DNA from: Edaphochlamys debaryana
Lineage: Eukaryota > Chlorophyta > Chlorophyceae > Chlamydomonadales
Assembly: GCA_016858145.1 (NCBI GenBank)
Contig: JAEHOE010000063.1
Location: 62,001 to 126,000 of the forward strand
Length of the DNA: 64,000 bases
Reading direction: 5' to 3'
Each line of letters starts with the position of its first letter. Positions within the stretch are counted from its first letter, which is position 1. This document shows positions 41,310 through 52,298 of this stretch, piece after piece. Both the position numbers and the translations under genes were made by a program. The notes below the pieces were generated by a model, which was not told where the DNA came from, did not search any database, and saw only the letters and a list, made by a program, of their open reading frames with translations.

Positions 41310-44300
41310 ATGGAGCCGCTGCTCCTCGCAGTGAGTCCAGCTGGACTCGCGAAGCAGTTCGGTGACGACCGCGATGGCAATTCCGGCGCAATTTTGGTCC
41401 TGACGCTATGGACCTCAAGGGCTAGCGCCAACGCCAGCGCTCAGAACATTGATGGTTCTGCCCATCGCGGTGGCAGCGACGACAAGCGACCCGAGGCAAA
41501 AACTTGTGGATGGCGGGTCGAATGGGCCAATTCGGCGGCCAGCCGAACGCTCGCTGGCGTAGCCTCGGACGGTGACATCGCATCCAGGTTGATGCAGCTC
41601 ATCGGACCGGAGGCTGCAGCTGAGCTTGAGCGGGCGGCCGTGAACACGGCGTCAACCCGAGCTTTAACGGTTCACCCGCGCCACCCGAGCACGCTCGCCC
41701 AGCCTCGCAAGACCTTCAGTCTCGACTTCGTCCCCTGTCGCTTCGATCAAGGCCCCGGTTACGACCACGACCATTCTTCCTCCCTAAAACGTCGGCTCAG
41801 CTCGCTCCTCGCGTGCCTCCGCCCCAGCGATGCGGTCGATGCGCGGCGCTTCCCCGCCCAAGCACACGGCCTCGGCACAGTCCTCGTCCGGTTCAGCTTC
41901 GTCGATCGCGAGGCAGGCGACAGCACCGGCGAGCATTCGCTCGCGCACGCCTCCGCATACAACAGCACGAGTACGGCACCGCCGTACCCGCCGTACAGCG
42001 TCGCCGCTGGAGGCACGACGAACTGCACGACGGATGCCTGTACCACGCGGCAGCTGTCGGCATGCCAGACCGCTTGTGCCGATGCCAGGGGCTCGCAGGC
42101 GCGGCGGCAGGATGCGGCCGAGCGCGGGTCGACGCTGCTGGACCTGGCCTGGGAGGGCCTGCCCGCGTGCGTGACGGTGTTCACGGCCGAGGGCGCCGTG
42201 GCCTTCCAGAACGCAGCGTCGCGCACCTACATGGGGTGAGCGGGCAGCGGGGGGAGCGGGGCTCGGGGAGCAGGTGTGGTGGCCTGCCATCGCGTAAGCC
42301 GGGGTTTGTGTCGAAGGTTGGGACTGAGGGGGCAGAACGGGGAAGATCCGATCGAGGGAGGGTAGCGAGGGGCCGGTGGCCAGCAGGGGCTCGCTACTAC
42401 CCCACACTGACCGGCGCCTCGCCCTCTACCGACAGGGATCGCGGCAGCGCGCCAAGCGCTCCGGAGGGCCTGGTCCGCATCCCCACACCAACGGGCCCAG
42501 ACGCCGAGGCGGCATCGGACGAAGACCCCAGCTGCCGACAGCTCCTGCGCCTGCTGTCGAGAGCCGACTGCAGGGCCCTGGGCCTGAGGGAGCCGAGCCG
42601 CGCGGGGCCGCGCGAGCGTGCGGGGGCCAGCGGGGAGCAGGATGTGGCGGGGGCGGAGGTCCGGCTCGAGCTGGAGGGCTGCGAGGAAGGGGGCGAAGGC
42701 GGCGGTGGCATGCTGTCCGGTCTGTTTGCGCTGGACCCCTCCAAGCTGGAGCAGCTGCTGGAGGCGACGCAGCTGCTGGGGCGGAGGACGGCGCGGGGGG
42801 CGTGGGAAGGTGAGGTGCGGGCTGCTGGGGCGGGCAAGAGGGCCCACGAGTGCCGTCAAGGGGCTGGACGCAGAGGGCAAGGGTGTATCGGCGGGGGTAG
42901 CGCCACGCCACGCTCTTGTGCCCACCCCACCATGCCCTACCCTGCTCACTCCTCCAGGCATTGTGCGAGTGCCGGCCACCCTCAACCCCGCCGGCCTGCC
43001 CCCGACCGGCACCGACAGTTCGCTCCACCGCTCCGGGCTCGACGATGTCAAGGCCAGCGCCCGCATCGCCCGCGCCGCCTCCTCCCTCCTGTCTTCCGGC
43101 AGCTTCCGCGCAGCTTCCCCCAGGGCGACCGTCACCGCCACCGCCACGCCCCCCGACATCCGCCGCGCGAGGGGCCGAGCGCTGCACGTGCTCAGCCACT
43201 CCCGGCTCGCCTCGGCGCGCACCGCCCTCGACAGCTCGGACGCCGGCGCCGCCACCACGCCGTCTGAGCCCAGCGAGCCGTTCTGTGCCCGTGCAGGGGC
43301 CGCAGGGCGCACGCAGCCCGGCGCTGCAGCCGGAGCGGGCGCGGCAGCGGCAGCGGACGGCGGAGGGCGAGAGCCGGGGCGCGTGACGCTGCGCAGCGGG
43401 CCCCGGCGGTCGTTCAGCCTGGATGCCGCCAATGCCTTCGGCGCCGCCCGGCCGCCGGCAGGGCCGGCGGGGGCGGGGCCGCAGCCCCGGCCGGTCACCG
43501 CTGTGCTCGGCAGCGCGTGGCGCGGCGGCCGGGGCTGCGGCTTGGACCGCCGCCTTCGCGGCAGCGCAGGCGGGGCGTCAGGCGGGGCTGCGGGCGGGGT
43601 TTCTGGCGAGATTGCAGTGAGGGGCGCCGAGACCGAGGCAGGGTCGGAGGAGGCGGCCTGCCATGTGCCGTCGGTGCTGCGGACCTCCACGGCCAGCCTG
43701 CTGCTCAGCCCCGACCTGGGCCTGGGCCTGGGCCCGGGCCCGGGCCTGGGCTTGGAGCTGGACACGTCGTCGGGGCGCAGTGGCGGTAGCTCGGCGAGGG
43801 CGACGAGGCGGCACTCCCGGCGCCTCAGGTCAGTGTGCGGGCGGCACACGGCGGCGTGTGGGCGGGGCCTCTGGGCCAAGTGTGGGCTGGCGGTTGGTAG
43901 CCAGCTGGCGGTTGCACCGACGATGTTTCCCGGCGCGCGTTCCCTCAACAGCCACGGGCCTGGGCTCGGGCCTGTGGGCCTCTTGCGGTTGGAGCCTGGC
44001 GCTGATGGTGCCCTCGCCCTCCATGCATCGCCCCTCCCTCCGCCCCCCCCCCCCCCCGCCCCGCAGCTCCACCCGCCGCTTCACGTCCATGTCACCTATG
44101 GCCACCTCCACCTGGGGGGTGAGTGGGCGGGGCGTGCTGCGTGCTGCGTGCTGTGCCCTGTGTGCTGTGTGTGCTGTGCCCTGTGGGCTGTGCTTTGCAT
44201 GTGCTGCGTTGCGCCAAGCGCGGTGATGCTACGTGCGCAGCCGTTACACAGCACCCCTGAAACCTACCCCCACCTGAACGACGCGTGGGGGGATCGTTGT

Positions 44301-47300
44301 AGAGCTAGCTTTGGTTGCGTGGGTGGGCGGGTGGGTGGGTGGCGCGAGCATGTGGGCTATGCTGACTTGGCCACGCGGCTACACCCGCTCTGTTCCGCCA
44401 TTCCGCTGCCGGCGGAGGGGGCCCGGATTGACACCAGCTGCTCTTGCCACCCCTGTCCTGCGTGCCCCGCTTGATCGTAGCCACGTCCCCCCTGGCTGAG
44501 TGCCAACCCCCCTAACGTGCCGTCCGCGATCGCCGCCCCCTCTCGCCGCTCCCCACGTGCAGTTGCTGGGCTCGTTCCCGAGCGAGTGGCCCCCGGAGCA
44601 GGCGGCTGCAACCGACGTCGCTGCCCTGAGCCCGCGAGCCGGTCGGCCCCACAGCCTCCTGTCCCTGCAGGGCCTACAAGGAAGCCCCAGAGCTCCCATC
44701 GGGCAGCCCCAAGGCCGCCAGCTGGCAGGCCCAGGCCCAGGCCCAGGCCCAGGCCCGGGCCCGGGCCCAGGCCCCGTATCTGGACCCGTATCATCGGGCC
44801 CAGGCCCGGGCGGGCCCGACGAGCGGCCTGCGTCAGCAGGCCGCGCTTGCGCCATTCCGCAAGACGTGTTGGCGGCGCTTGAGACCAACGACGGCAGCCG
44901 CGACAGCAGCACAGATGTGGACCGAGACCCACACCTGGGCGGAGGCCAGGGCCCGCCACAAGGAGTGGACCGGTCGTCCGACCCCGCGCACACGGACACG
45001 TTGGGGCCCCTCCTTGACAGCGCCAGCCTCGCCATACGCTCTCGCTCCCGTTCCCAGCGCCGAAGCTCCCTGGCACAGCCGGGGCCAGGGCCGCTGTGGG
45101 GCGGCCGGACCGAACCCGGACTCTTCTCGCGCTCCTCGCCCGGTCCGGAAGCCCCCGTTCTGGAGGTGGAGGTGGAGGCGCGGGCGGAGACGGAAATGGA
45201 TCAGGCCCATGTGGGCTTGCGTGGCTCCTGGGTGATGTCGGGGCGGGGCCGGCCCGCACCAGAACTCCCGGCGCCGGCTCAGCTCTGCATGGAGCTTCGC
45301 GCTCGGCCGCTCTCGGGGGGGCCCGAGGGCGCCGCCGGCCATCGCACGCAACCGGCCCCCGCGTCCCCCCTTATGGAGCCCGTGACCCGACCAGGCAGCG
45401 CCTTGGACCAACGCCACCACCAACACCAGCACCAGCACCACCCAGCTGATGGAGCAGGGTTCACGGACGGAAAGCCGCCAGACGCCCTGCACGGCGGAGA
45501 ACCGGCGTTCCAACGGGCGGCCCCGGGCTCTGCTGAGCGCCGGCCGAGTCGCCTCAGCACGGCTTCCCCTTCCGCCTTCGCCAGGGCGGCTGCAGTCGAC
45601 GGCGGTCCGCCGACGTCAAGCGCCGCACGCCAAGCTCCGCCGTGCGGGCTCCCCGAGCCGTGTCGACCGGGCCGAGACGCGCCGGCCTCGTCCCGGGGTT
45701 CCCCCCGCATTCTGCAGTTCGCCACCTCCCTCCGCAGCTCGGGCACCGCCCCTGCCCCGCCTCGCCACAGCTCCGAGGGGGGGCGCAGCAGCGCCCAGGG
45801 CAGCCTGACGCTGGTCGTGGGGCGCACGGAGTCGATCCTAGTCACCGCGCACAGCACGCACGACGGCCTCTCGACCTCGCCCGCCTCGCCCCTCGGCCTT
45901 GACGACGTCGCCGTACATGCCGTACAAGCCGTGCGTGCCGTGGACGTTGCGTCCAACGCCCCGCCGAGCTACGAGTCCTCGACCCCCTCTGAGGAGTCTC
46001 GCATGTCGCTGCTGACCCCGCGCGGCGCGTCGCCCCGCCTCCTGCAGTTTGCAACCTCGCTGGCAAACGCGCCGCCCCTGTCTCAGCCGCACCGCGGCAA
46101 CCGACGGAGCCTGGTTCTCATTCCAGGGGCGGACTGGGGCGCCAAAGGCGACCGCGGCGACGTAGCCCCGCCCCAGAGCGGGCGCCCGGCCGGCGGTCAC
46201 CAGCAGGTCAGCGGGGCGTCTCCCAGCCAAGCGAGTCTGCGGCGCGCAAGCACCGCCGCCGGGATAATCGACGAGGCGGCGGGAGTGGGCAGTCCCACGG
46301 ACGCGGGGGGGCTCGTGCGCTCCAGGTCGTGCCTTCACCTCAGCTCCATGGCTGCGTTGGCGGCGCTGGAGACCCCAGCAAGTGCCTCAGGACTGGCACG
46401 CCGCGCTCAGCACGCAGGGCAGTCGGCGACAAGGACGGCGCAGCAGGCAGAGGAGGGAGAGCAGGGCTCATGCGTCCAAACCCCCCGCCAGCCCTTCCGG
46501 GGGGGCTGCGACAGCAACCGGCGGATGAGGCCGCAAAGGAGGCTGAGGCCGCGCAGGCGACGGCTGGGGATGCACGGTCGGATCTGGCTTGGCACGAGGT
46601 GCGCGCCGCTGCGGTGGAGGACCCGGACAGCGGCGCTCGGTACCTGGTGGTGATGCAGAGGGACGTGACGGCCAAGGTGGAGGCGGAGAGGCACATCGCG
46701 CAGGTGGGTCGGCTGGGGGCAGGGAGGTTTTGGGGAGGATGGCAAGAAAGGGGACTGCTAGGATAGGTTAGAGTGTTCAGCCTTCACTGATTCAGCGTCC
46801 CTTAACCTTACCTCTACGTATCCCCCCTCCCCACAGGTCTCCGAGATGGAGCATCGCCTCCTGGAGCAGGTCTTCCCTCGCCACGTGCTCGCATACATGA
46901 CGGAGGAGGGCTGCCAGCCCGCCCCAGCGCCTGAGGACGAGGGCCCAGGGGCCGACGATGCAGCAACCCCCACTCCCACCTGGCGCCCCCAAGTGCGGGA
47001 CTACACGCGCCTGGCCACGTGGCACCCCCAGGTCACGATCCTGTTTGCCGACATCCAGGGTGCGTTGCGGATAGAGGGAGAGCGGAGTAGAGGGAGAGCG
47101 GAGCAGAGGAAGCGCAGAAGGGCTTTCAGGACGGTTGGCTTGAAGCAACAGCTCAACGACTGAAGGCTGAGCCCCATGCCCCCGCCCCTCCCGTGCAGGC
47201 TTTACGCCCATGTGCAAGCAGCTGCCCGCGTGCGTGGTCATGAAGTTCCTCAACGACCTCTTTGTGCGCTTCGACTCCCTGCTCGACGTGCACGGCGTGT

Positions 47301-48140
47301 ACAAGGTGGAGACCATTGGCGATTGCTACGTGGTGGCTGGGGGCCTGATCGCCGAGGACGCGGATGGCATGGCGGCGGTGCAGGGCGGCGGCGTGTCGGA
47401 CCCGCGACAGGCGGACCAGGTCTTCAGCTTTGCGCAGGTGGGCACAGAGGCTTGGTACGGCAACCTGCGTTAAGCAACCTGCGCTCAGGAGGCAGCGCTC
47501 GAAAGGATGAGGCTTAATGCTCCGCCTCCGCTCCCCTTCCCTGCAGGCCATGCTGCACGCTGCCGCCGCTGTGACCCTGCCCACCACGGGCGAGCCGGTC
47601 CGGATCCGTGTGGGCATCCACTCCGGCCCCGTGGTCAGCGGCGTGGTGGGCACCCGCATGCCCCGCTTCTGCCTGTTCGGAGGTGGGTCTGCTTGTGGAT
47701 GGCGGGGCAGGGTCAATGCGATGAAGAGAGGTTCGCCCGCATATAAAGCGCTGACCCCTTCCAACATGTGTTTGCCAACCCCTTGCCCCCTCAGATACGG
47801 TCAACACGGCCAGCCGCATGGAGAGCACTTCGCAGGCGGGGGCTATCCACGCCTCGAGCGACACGGTGGGCGGGGAAGGGCTTTGGAGCAGGGGCACACA
47901 GGGCGCTGGACGAAAAAATAGGACTTCGAGCCCCAACTCCCTCCACTCCTCCCTTTCCCCTGACGTCCCGGCCCTCCTCATCCCTTTCCCCTGACGTCCC
48001 CGCCCCCCTCTTCCCTCCCCTTGCAGTTTGCGCTCCTGTCCCCTGACCAGCGCCAGGGCTGGGCGCCCACGGGCGGCATTGAGGTCAAGGGCAAGGGACG
48101 CATGGACACGTTCCTGTGGGGAGGTGACGGTGCAACCTGA
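41310..48140 (+). CDS. PAS-domain guanylyl cyclase, copy 1 (possible 1-bp frameshift)
   Basis: Class III nucleotidyl cyclase, predicted to convert GTP to cGMP; soluble, no membrane segment. Exons: 41310-42235 ([13 protein letters not shown] to PAS start [13 protein letters not shown]), 42436-42810, 42958-43828, 44065-44116, 44563-46703, 46837-47059, 47199-47437, 47547-47682, 47795-47865, 48027-48140 (TGA). The catalytic core has [12 protein letters not shown] (metal Asp), [12 protein letters not shown] (second metal Asp; Glu that selects guanine), [19 protein letters not shown] (Cys pairing with that Glu; Asn and Arg of the transition state) and [15 protein letters not shown]. The PAC half of the PAS domain ([33 protein letters not shown]) is in exon 5, over 1,000 residues after the PAS start. 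Within exon 5 the open frame shifts by one base between about 46,440 and 46,590, where the other two copies stay in frame. This could be an assembly error in C/G runs or real damage. Confidence 0.93.
44727..44775 (+). repeat. In-frame CAGGCC/CGGGCC hexamer repeat (Gly-Pro run)
   Basis: Eight or so hexamers encode alternating Gly-Pro in the Ser/Pro-rich insertion of cyclase copy 1. A related GGCCTG run at about 43,720-43,757 encodes Gly-Leu and Gly-Pro in exon 3 of the same gene. Confidence 0.85.
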
Positions 48141-51100
48141 GGAGGAGACGGGTGGGACGAGGCACCCCGTGTCCACGTGGTGGGCCCTTGTCCGCACGCA
48201 TGGGAGGCCTGGCGGCCAGCTGGGTGGGTTTTATGAGGAGCAAGTGCGGGGGCGTACGCGTTTGTGGGTAATACCGGCGCGCGGGTCTGCAGATCTAGTA
48301 TAGTATGATTAGCAACATTCTGGAGGTTATGACTGCGAGAGCTAGGGCCCAGAGAAGCACTGGCCACGCCGTGCGTGGGGCTAACATGTGAGCTGAAACG
48401 TTTCATTGCTGGGCTGGGCGTGCGTGGCTGAGCGCGTTTCATCATTACGAGCGGTACGGTACGAGCGGTTGGGGAAACGATAGGGAGCGGCAGGGATTCA
48501 GGATGGGTGGAGGCTGGACGAGTGTGAACAGCGACTGCCTGGGGAGCAGCAGAGCGCACTGTTGCTTGACAATGATGCGGGGACTGCGTAAGGCATAGGG
48601 ATTGCTCTCCTGTTATCTGCCTGCCGGAGGTTCGCTCCGAGAATAATGCCGACCTGTGATTTTCTGGGCTGAGCCCCTTGGGCTTCGGGGGTGTGGCGAG
48701 GCCCCCCTGGATGGCTGCCCGCCTGCCTGCCGCCCTCCCTCTCTGCCTTCGCGTTGGAGGGGGGTGCGGCGTTTGGCGGCGTTTGGCGTGTGGGCGTTAG
48801 TGAGAGGTGGGCATCCTCTCGTCATAAGCAACCCGTGGTGTGATGTGCCCAACCGGCTAAGCCGCACGCGCTTTGCGTGCGCGGCCCCGGCGCTGTGAGC
48901 AGCGCGGGGTTTGGTGATCGGACGGACCCCCTTCGAGTGTTTCCGATAGAGTTAGCTGACGTGATTGCTTAACATCGGCGGGATGGGGGGGACGGGACGA
49001 TCACCCTTGTTGACAATCACAATGCATGGCCATTTCATTATGGAACTTGAGAGTGCTAGAGCGTTTGACCACGTTGAGCGAACGTTTAGATGAAGTAAGA
49101 CTGCTCGTTGTGGCGAGAAGACGGGGTGCTGCTGGTTGTGTCTGGCAGATCAGCGGCTACCGATACTCGAAAGTGATGGCAACAAGAGTCAGGATGGATG
49201 GATGGATGATGGATGGATGGAGGGGCCCCATGCGAGGTAAGCGACACTTGCCTGCACGGCAGAGGGTACTCCACCGTTAGCTTGATTAATTACACGTGCG
49301 GCTGAGGGCATGGTCCCCTTGGATGGGCCTGGCGGCTCGGATGTGCTGGTTTGGATAGATCTGACGCTCGTGTCAAGTGGCGCGCTGTTTCTCATTGCAG
49401 CGGCGTGCTCACCGCATGACTCGCTAATAAACGGCCGGGGGAGGCCGCCTGTCCATGTTGCTCGTGCCTGCTTCTGAGGGAGATGGAATGCTGAGGGGTC
49501 AAGTACGCTGACAGAGTTGAGCGGAGTGGGGCGCTTTTTCATTGCTGTATTTGCTGAACTTCGGTTTCGTTCATGGGCTGCTGCTCCCTGCGGCCTGGCC
49601 CTGGGCAGCCGAGAGTAGTTCGAGGGCTTCTTATTAGGTGGGACCACTGCTCTGGCAGACGCAATGATTCTAGTACGCCTTGACGCTTGAGGCTTATGAT
49701 TGCCCTTGCTGCGGAGCTTTTACGGCTGGGCGGGGTTGCTCGTCCAGAAGCCAGCGGCTGGCGAAGGGATGCCAGTATTACGAGCTGAGTAGGGGGTGCC
49801 GTGCGCGAAGGGTGCACGGCACGCGGGGCTACGAGGGCAGCCGCGAGGGTGCTGAGGGCGAGGGCGGATGCGAGGTGTGCACGACGCGGAGGGGGGGTAG
49901 GGAGGCGTGCGCGCGGGAGGTGGAGGAGCGGAAGCAGAAGGGCGTGCATGCAGGCAGGGGCAGCGCATGTAGATGGCTGGCAGATTGATCTGACGTACAC
50001 CTGGGCTTCTGAGAAATCGCACTCGGGCTTGGGGCGGAGACGTGGCGGGCTCGAGGCCATGCAGTGCGTGTGGGTACCCGCTGTTGTGGTGCCTAGGTAC
50101 TGCGGGTCTTTTATCTGCGGGTGATGCAACTCGACACGCACTTGGGACGTGTGTGGAAGGTTTCGCGGCTCGCGAGCAGTGATGCCTGACGCAGTAGTGG
50201 CCGGCTGGTGCGAGGGCACATTCCGGGCTGAGGAGGAAGGAAGGCAGGGGTGCGGTGGGAGCAGGGGCGCAGGCGGGTGCAGGACGATGGCGCCGGTCGG
50301 GTCAGGCGGGCGGGCCGCCCGTTGGGTCTGTAGGTGGCCGTTCTTCGTGCGTGCCGCGCGTTGCTTGACGTCATCAGGTTCGTGGCTTTGTTGGTCACGT
50401 GAGGGTCCAACAGGGGCTGGTGCACGCCGGGCCTTTGAGCTGGGTTGGCGCGCGGCCGTGGGACGGCGGGAGGCTACAGCAGTCGTCGTGTGCGGCGTCG
50501 TGTTGGCTGTTCTGTCTGCTAACAATGCGTGGCGGGGCGCTTTCCCCGCCGCTTTGGGCGCTGGGGAGCAGAATCTCTCGTGGGGCTGCCTGGCTGCTCC
50601 GCATGCACGCACGTACTGGCTGCTGCATGCTGGGCATACCCACGGGGCACTCCACTCCACCCCCATGTAGCCTCCTCACGGCCACGACCCATGAACCGCC
50701 CGCTAAACTTCGATCTTGCTACACGGGCCCCTGTTGTCAGGGGTCCCCGCGCCTCTGCATCCCCTTGCATCGTTGTGCATCCGAATGAGGGCCTCCCTGA
50801 ACATCGGGATGCATACTACAGCTGGAGTGGACGGACGGGAAACTTGCAACTGTGGACTTTGTTGGACTACTGGGGTGGTGAGGTTTGATTGCAAAACATG
50901 GGGGCCCAAACTTCTCGGTCGGTCGTCGGTCGGGGGGGGTCGGGGAACTTGAGGAGGCTGTGTGGCGGAACTTTGTCACCGCGGCGTAGAGCAGCGCCCA
51001 GCATTGTCACGCACGCCCCGAGCACGCAGCAAGGCACGACCATATGCTGGCAAGTTGCTGATACCCTTCCAGCGGTGTTAAGGGGTCGGGACCGGTGGGA

Positions 51101-52298
51101 CATGTCGGCATACCGAGCCCCCCCGGCACCACCTGGGCACCACGCGGCCACCTGAAGGCGTCTCCAGGTGCTCCCGGAAGCCCCCCTTCCATTCCCGCGC
51201 CTTATACCGCACAATGATCACAAATCACAGCCCTCATATCGCCCCTCGGTGCCGAGCCGTTGGTCGACTGACGGGTCGGGGTTCCGTGGCATGTTCGATC
51301 GTTCCCGACCAACGTGGGCCACCGGGAGTGGTGTGCGCGCCCATGGATAGAGCACACGGCCAGCAGTCCAGCGAAACGCGAAAGGCATAAAAAAAGAGTA
51401 CGTACAGGCCATATACGACAGTGTCGTACACTGTACGGGTCGGTCGGTCGTCGGTCCCGGGGAGTCGGGGAAGTTTGTGGCATGATATCGGGCAACTTTG
51501 TTTGTACCCCCGCCCCCCTCCTGCCCTCCTGCTCCTGGAGGGCTTCGTTATGCTGCCTGGTAAGGTGACGCCGCATTAGGCTCGCAAGAGCAGGGCTGCG
51601 GATAGTTGCCGACCAGTGCAATCGTTGCACTTTGCTGGCCTGCTTTTCGCGTAATTCGTCTCCCGTGTCTCCTTTCCCCCTCCTGCCCCCCCTGGCACGA
51701 GAGGGTGCGAACGTTTACTATTGTTTAGTGTCGTCCAGTGCACTGATAAGACTGGGGCACAGGATGAGGGGCGGCGGGGGGATTTACGATTTGAGTCTGA
51801 CTCTGTGGAGCCCCTCTCAACCACAAGCCAGCGCCACGGGGAAACCGGGGGCGAAACCCGCCTAACGTGGCCCGTACCGCATCCTTACTTGCGCGCGGCA
51901 AGAGCGCGCGTTCACTCCTTGCTCGTTTGCAGACTGTCAGAGCCTTGTTAGCGCCAGCTTTTCCTTAACTCCTCGGTCGCTCAGCCGGCCCAGTCCAGAC
52001 GGCGGGGGGGTGGGGGCCGTTTGATACTTGAAGCAACGGTCGCCTGAGCCTAGCCGGTACTAGCAGTGTGCGGGGAGTCTTCGTCGACGACCTGCCGGGC
52101 GCGGGAGCCCTGCGACGCAACGTCGACATTACACGGGCGACGGACTCTGCAGCAGTAAGCTTCGCAAGCTGCGTGTGCTTCCTAGACCGCATGCAAGATA
52201 TACGAGTGATTAGTCGCCTGCCTCTGTGCGTGTGCAGCTGCAAAACCCGTGGTCGCGATTCCTCTTCAACGGCCGGCGTGGTGGCGCTCGCGCCCTCA
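48141..52298. other. Intergenic region between cyclase copies 1 and 2; no gene supported
   Basis: Less GC-extreme than the introns to the left. Long open frames (for example 49,539-50,666, minus) are compositionally biased and match nothing I know. There is a (GGAT)n-like run at about 49,194-49,222. A 40-50 bp segment with GGTCGGTCGTCGGTC followed by GGGG and GTCGGGGAA occurs at about 50,919-50,952 and again near 51,436-51,475, which hints at a short dispersed repeat. The last 300 bp should contain the copy-2 promoter and 5' UTR. Confidence 0.5.

Noticed and set aside
49539..50666. Minus-strand open frame of about 375 codons between two cyclases
   Set aside because: Biased Ala/Pro/Arg/Ser composition, no recognisable domain, and no splice-linked exons. 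Long chance frames are expected at this GC content.
52068..52298. Upstream in-frame ATG for cyclase copy 2
   Set aside because: The 77 extra residues have no counterpart in copy 1, where homology begins exactly at M(E/R)PLLL. The downstream ATG was chosen.
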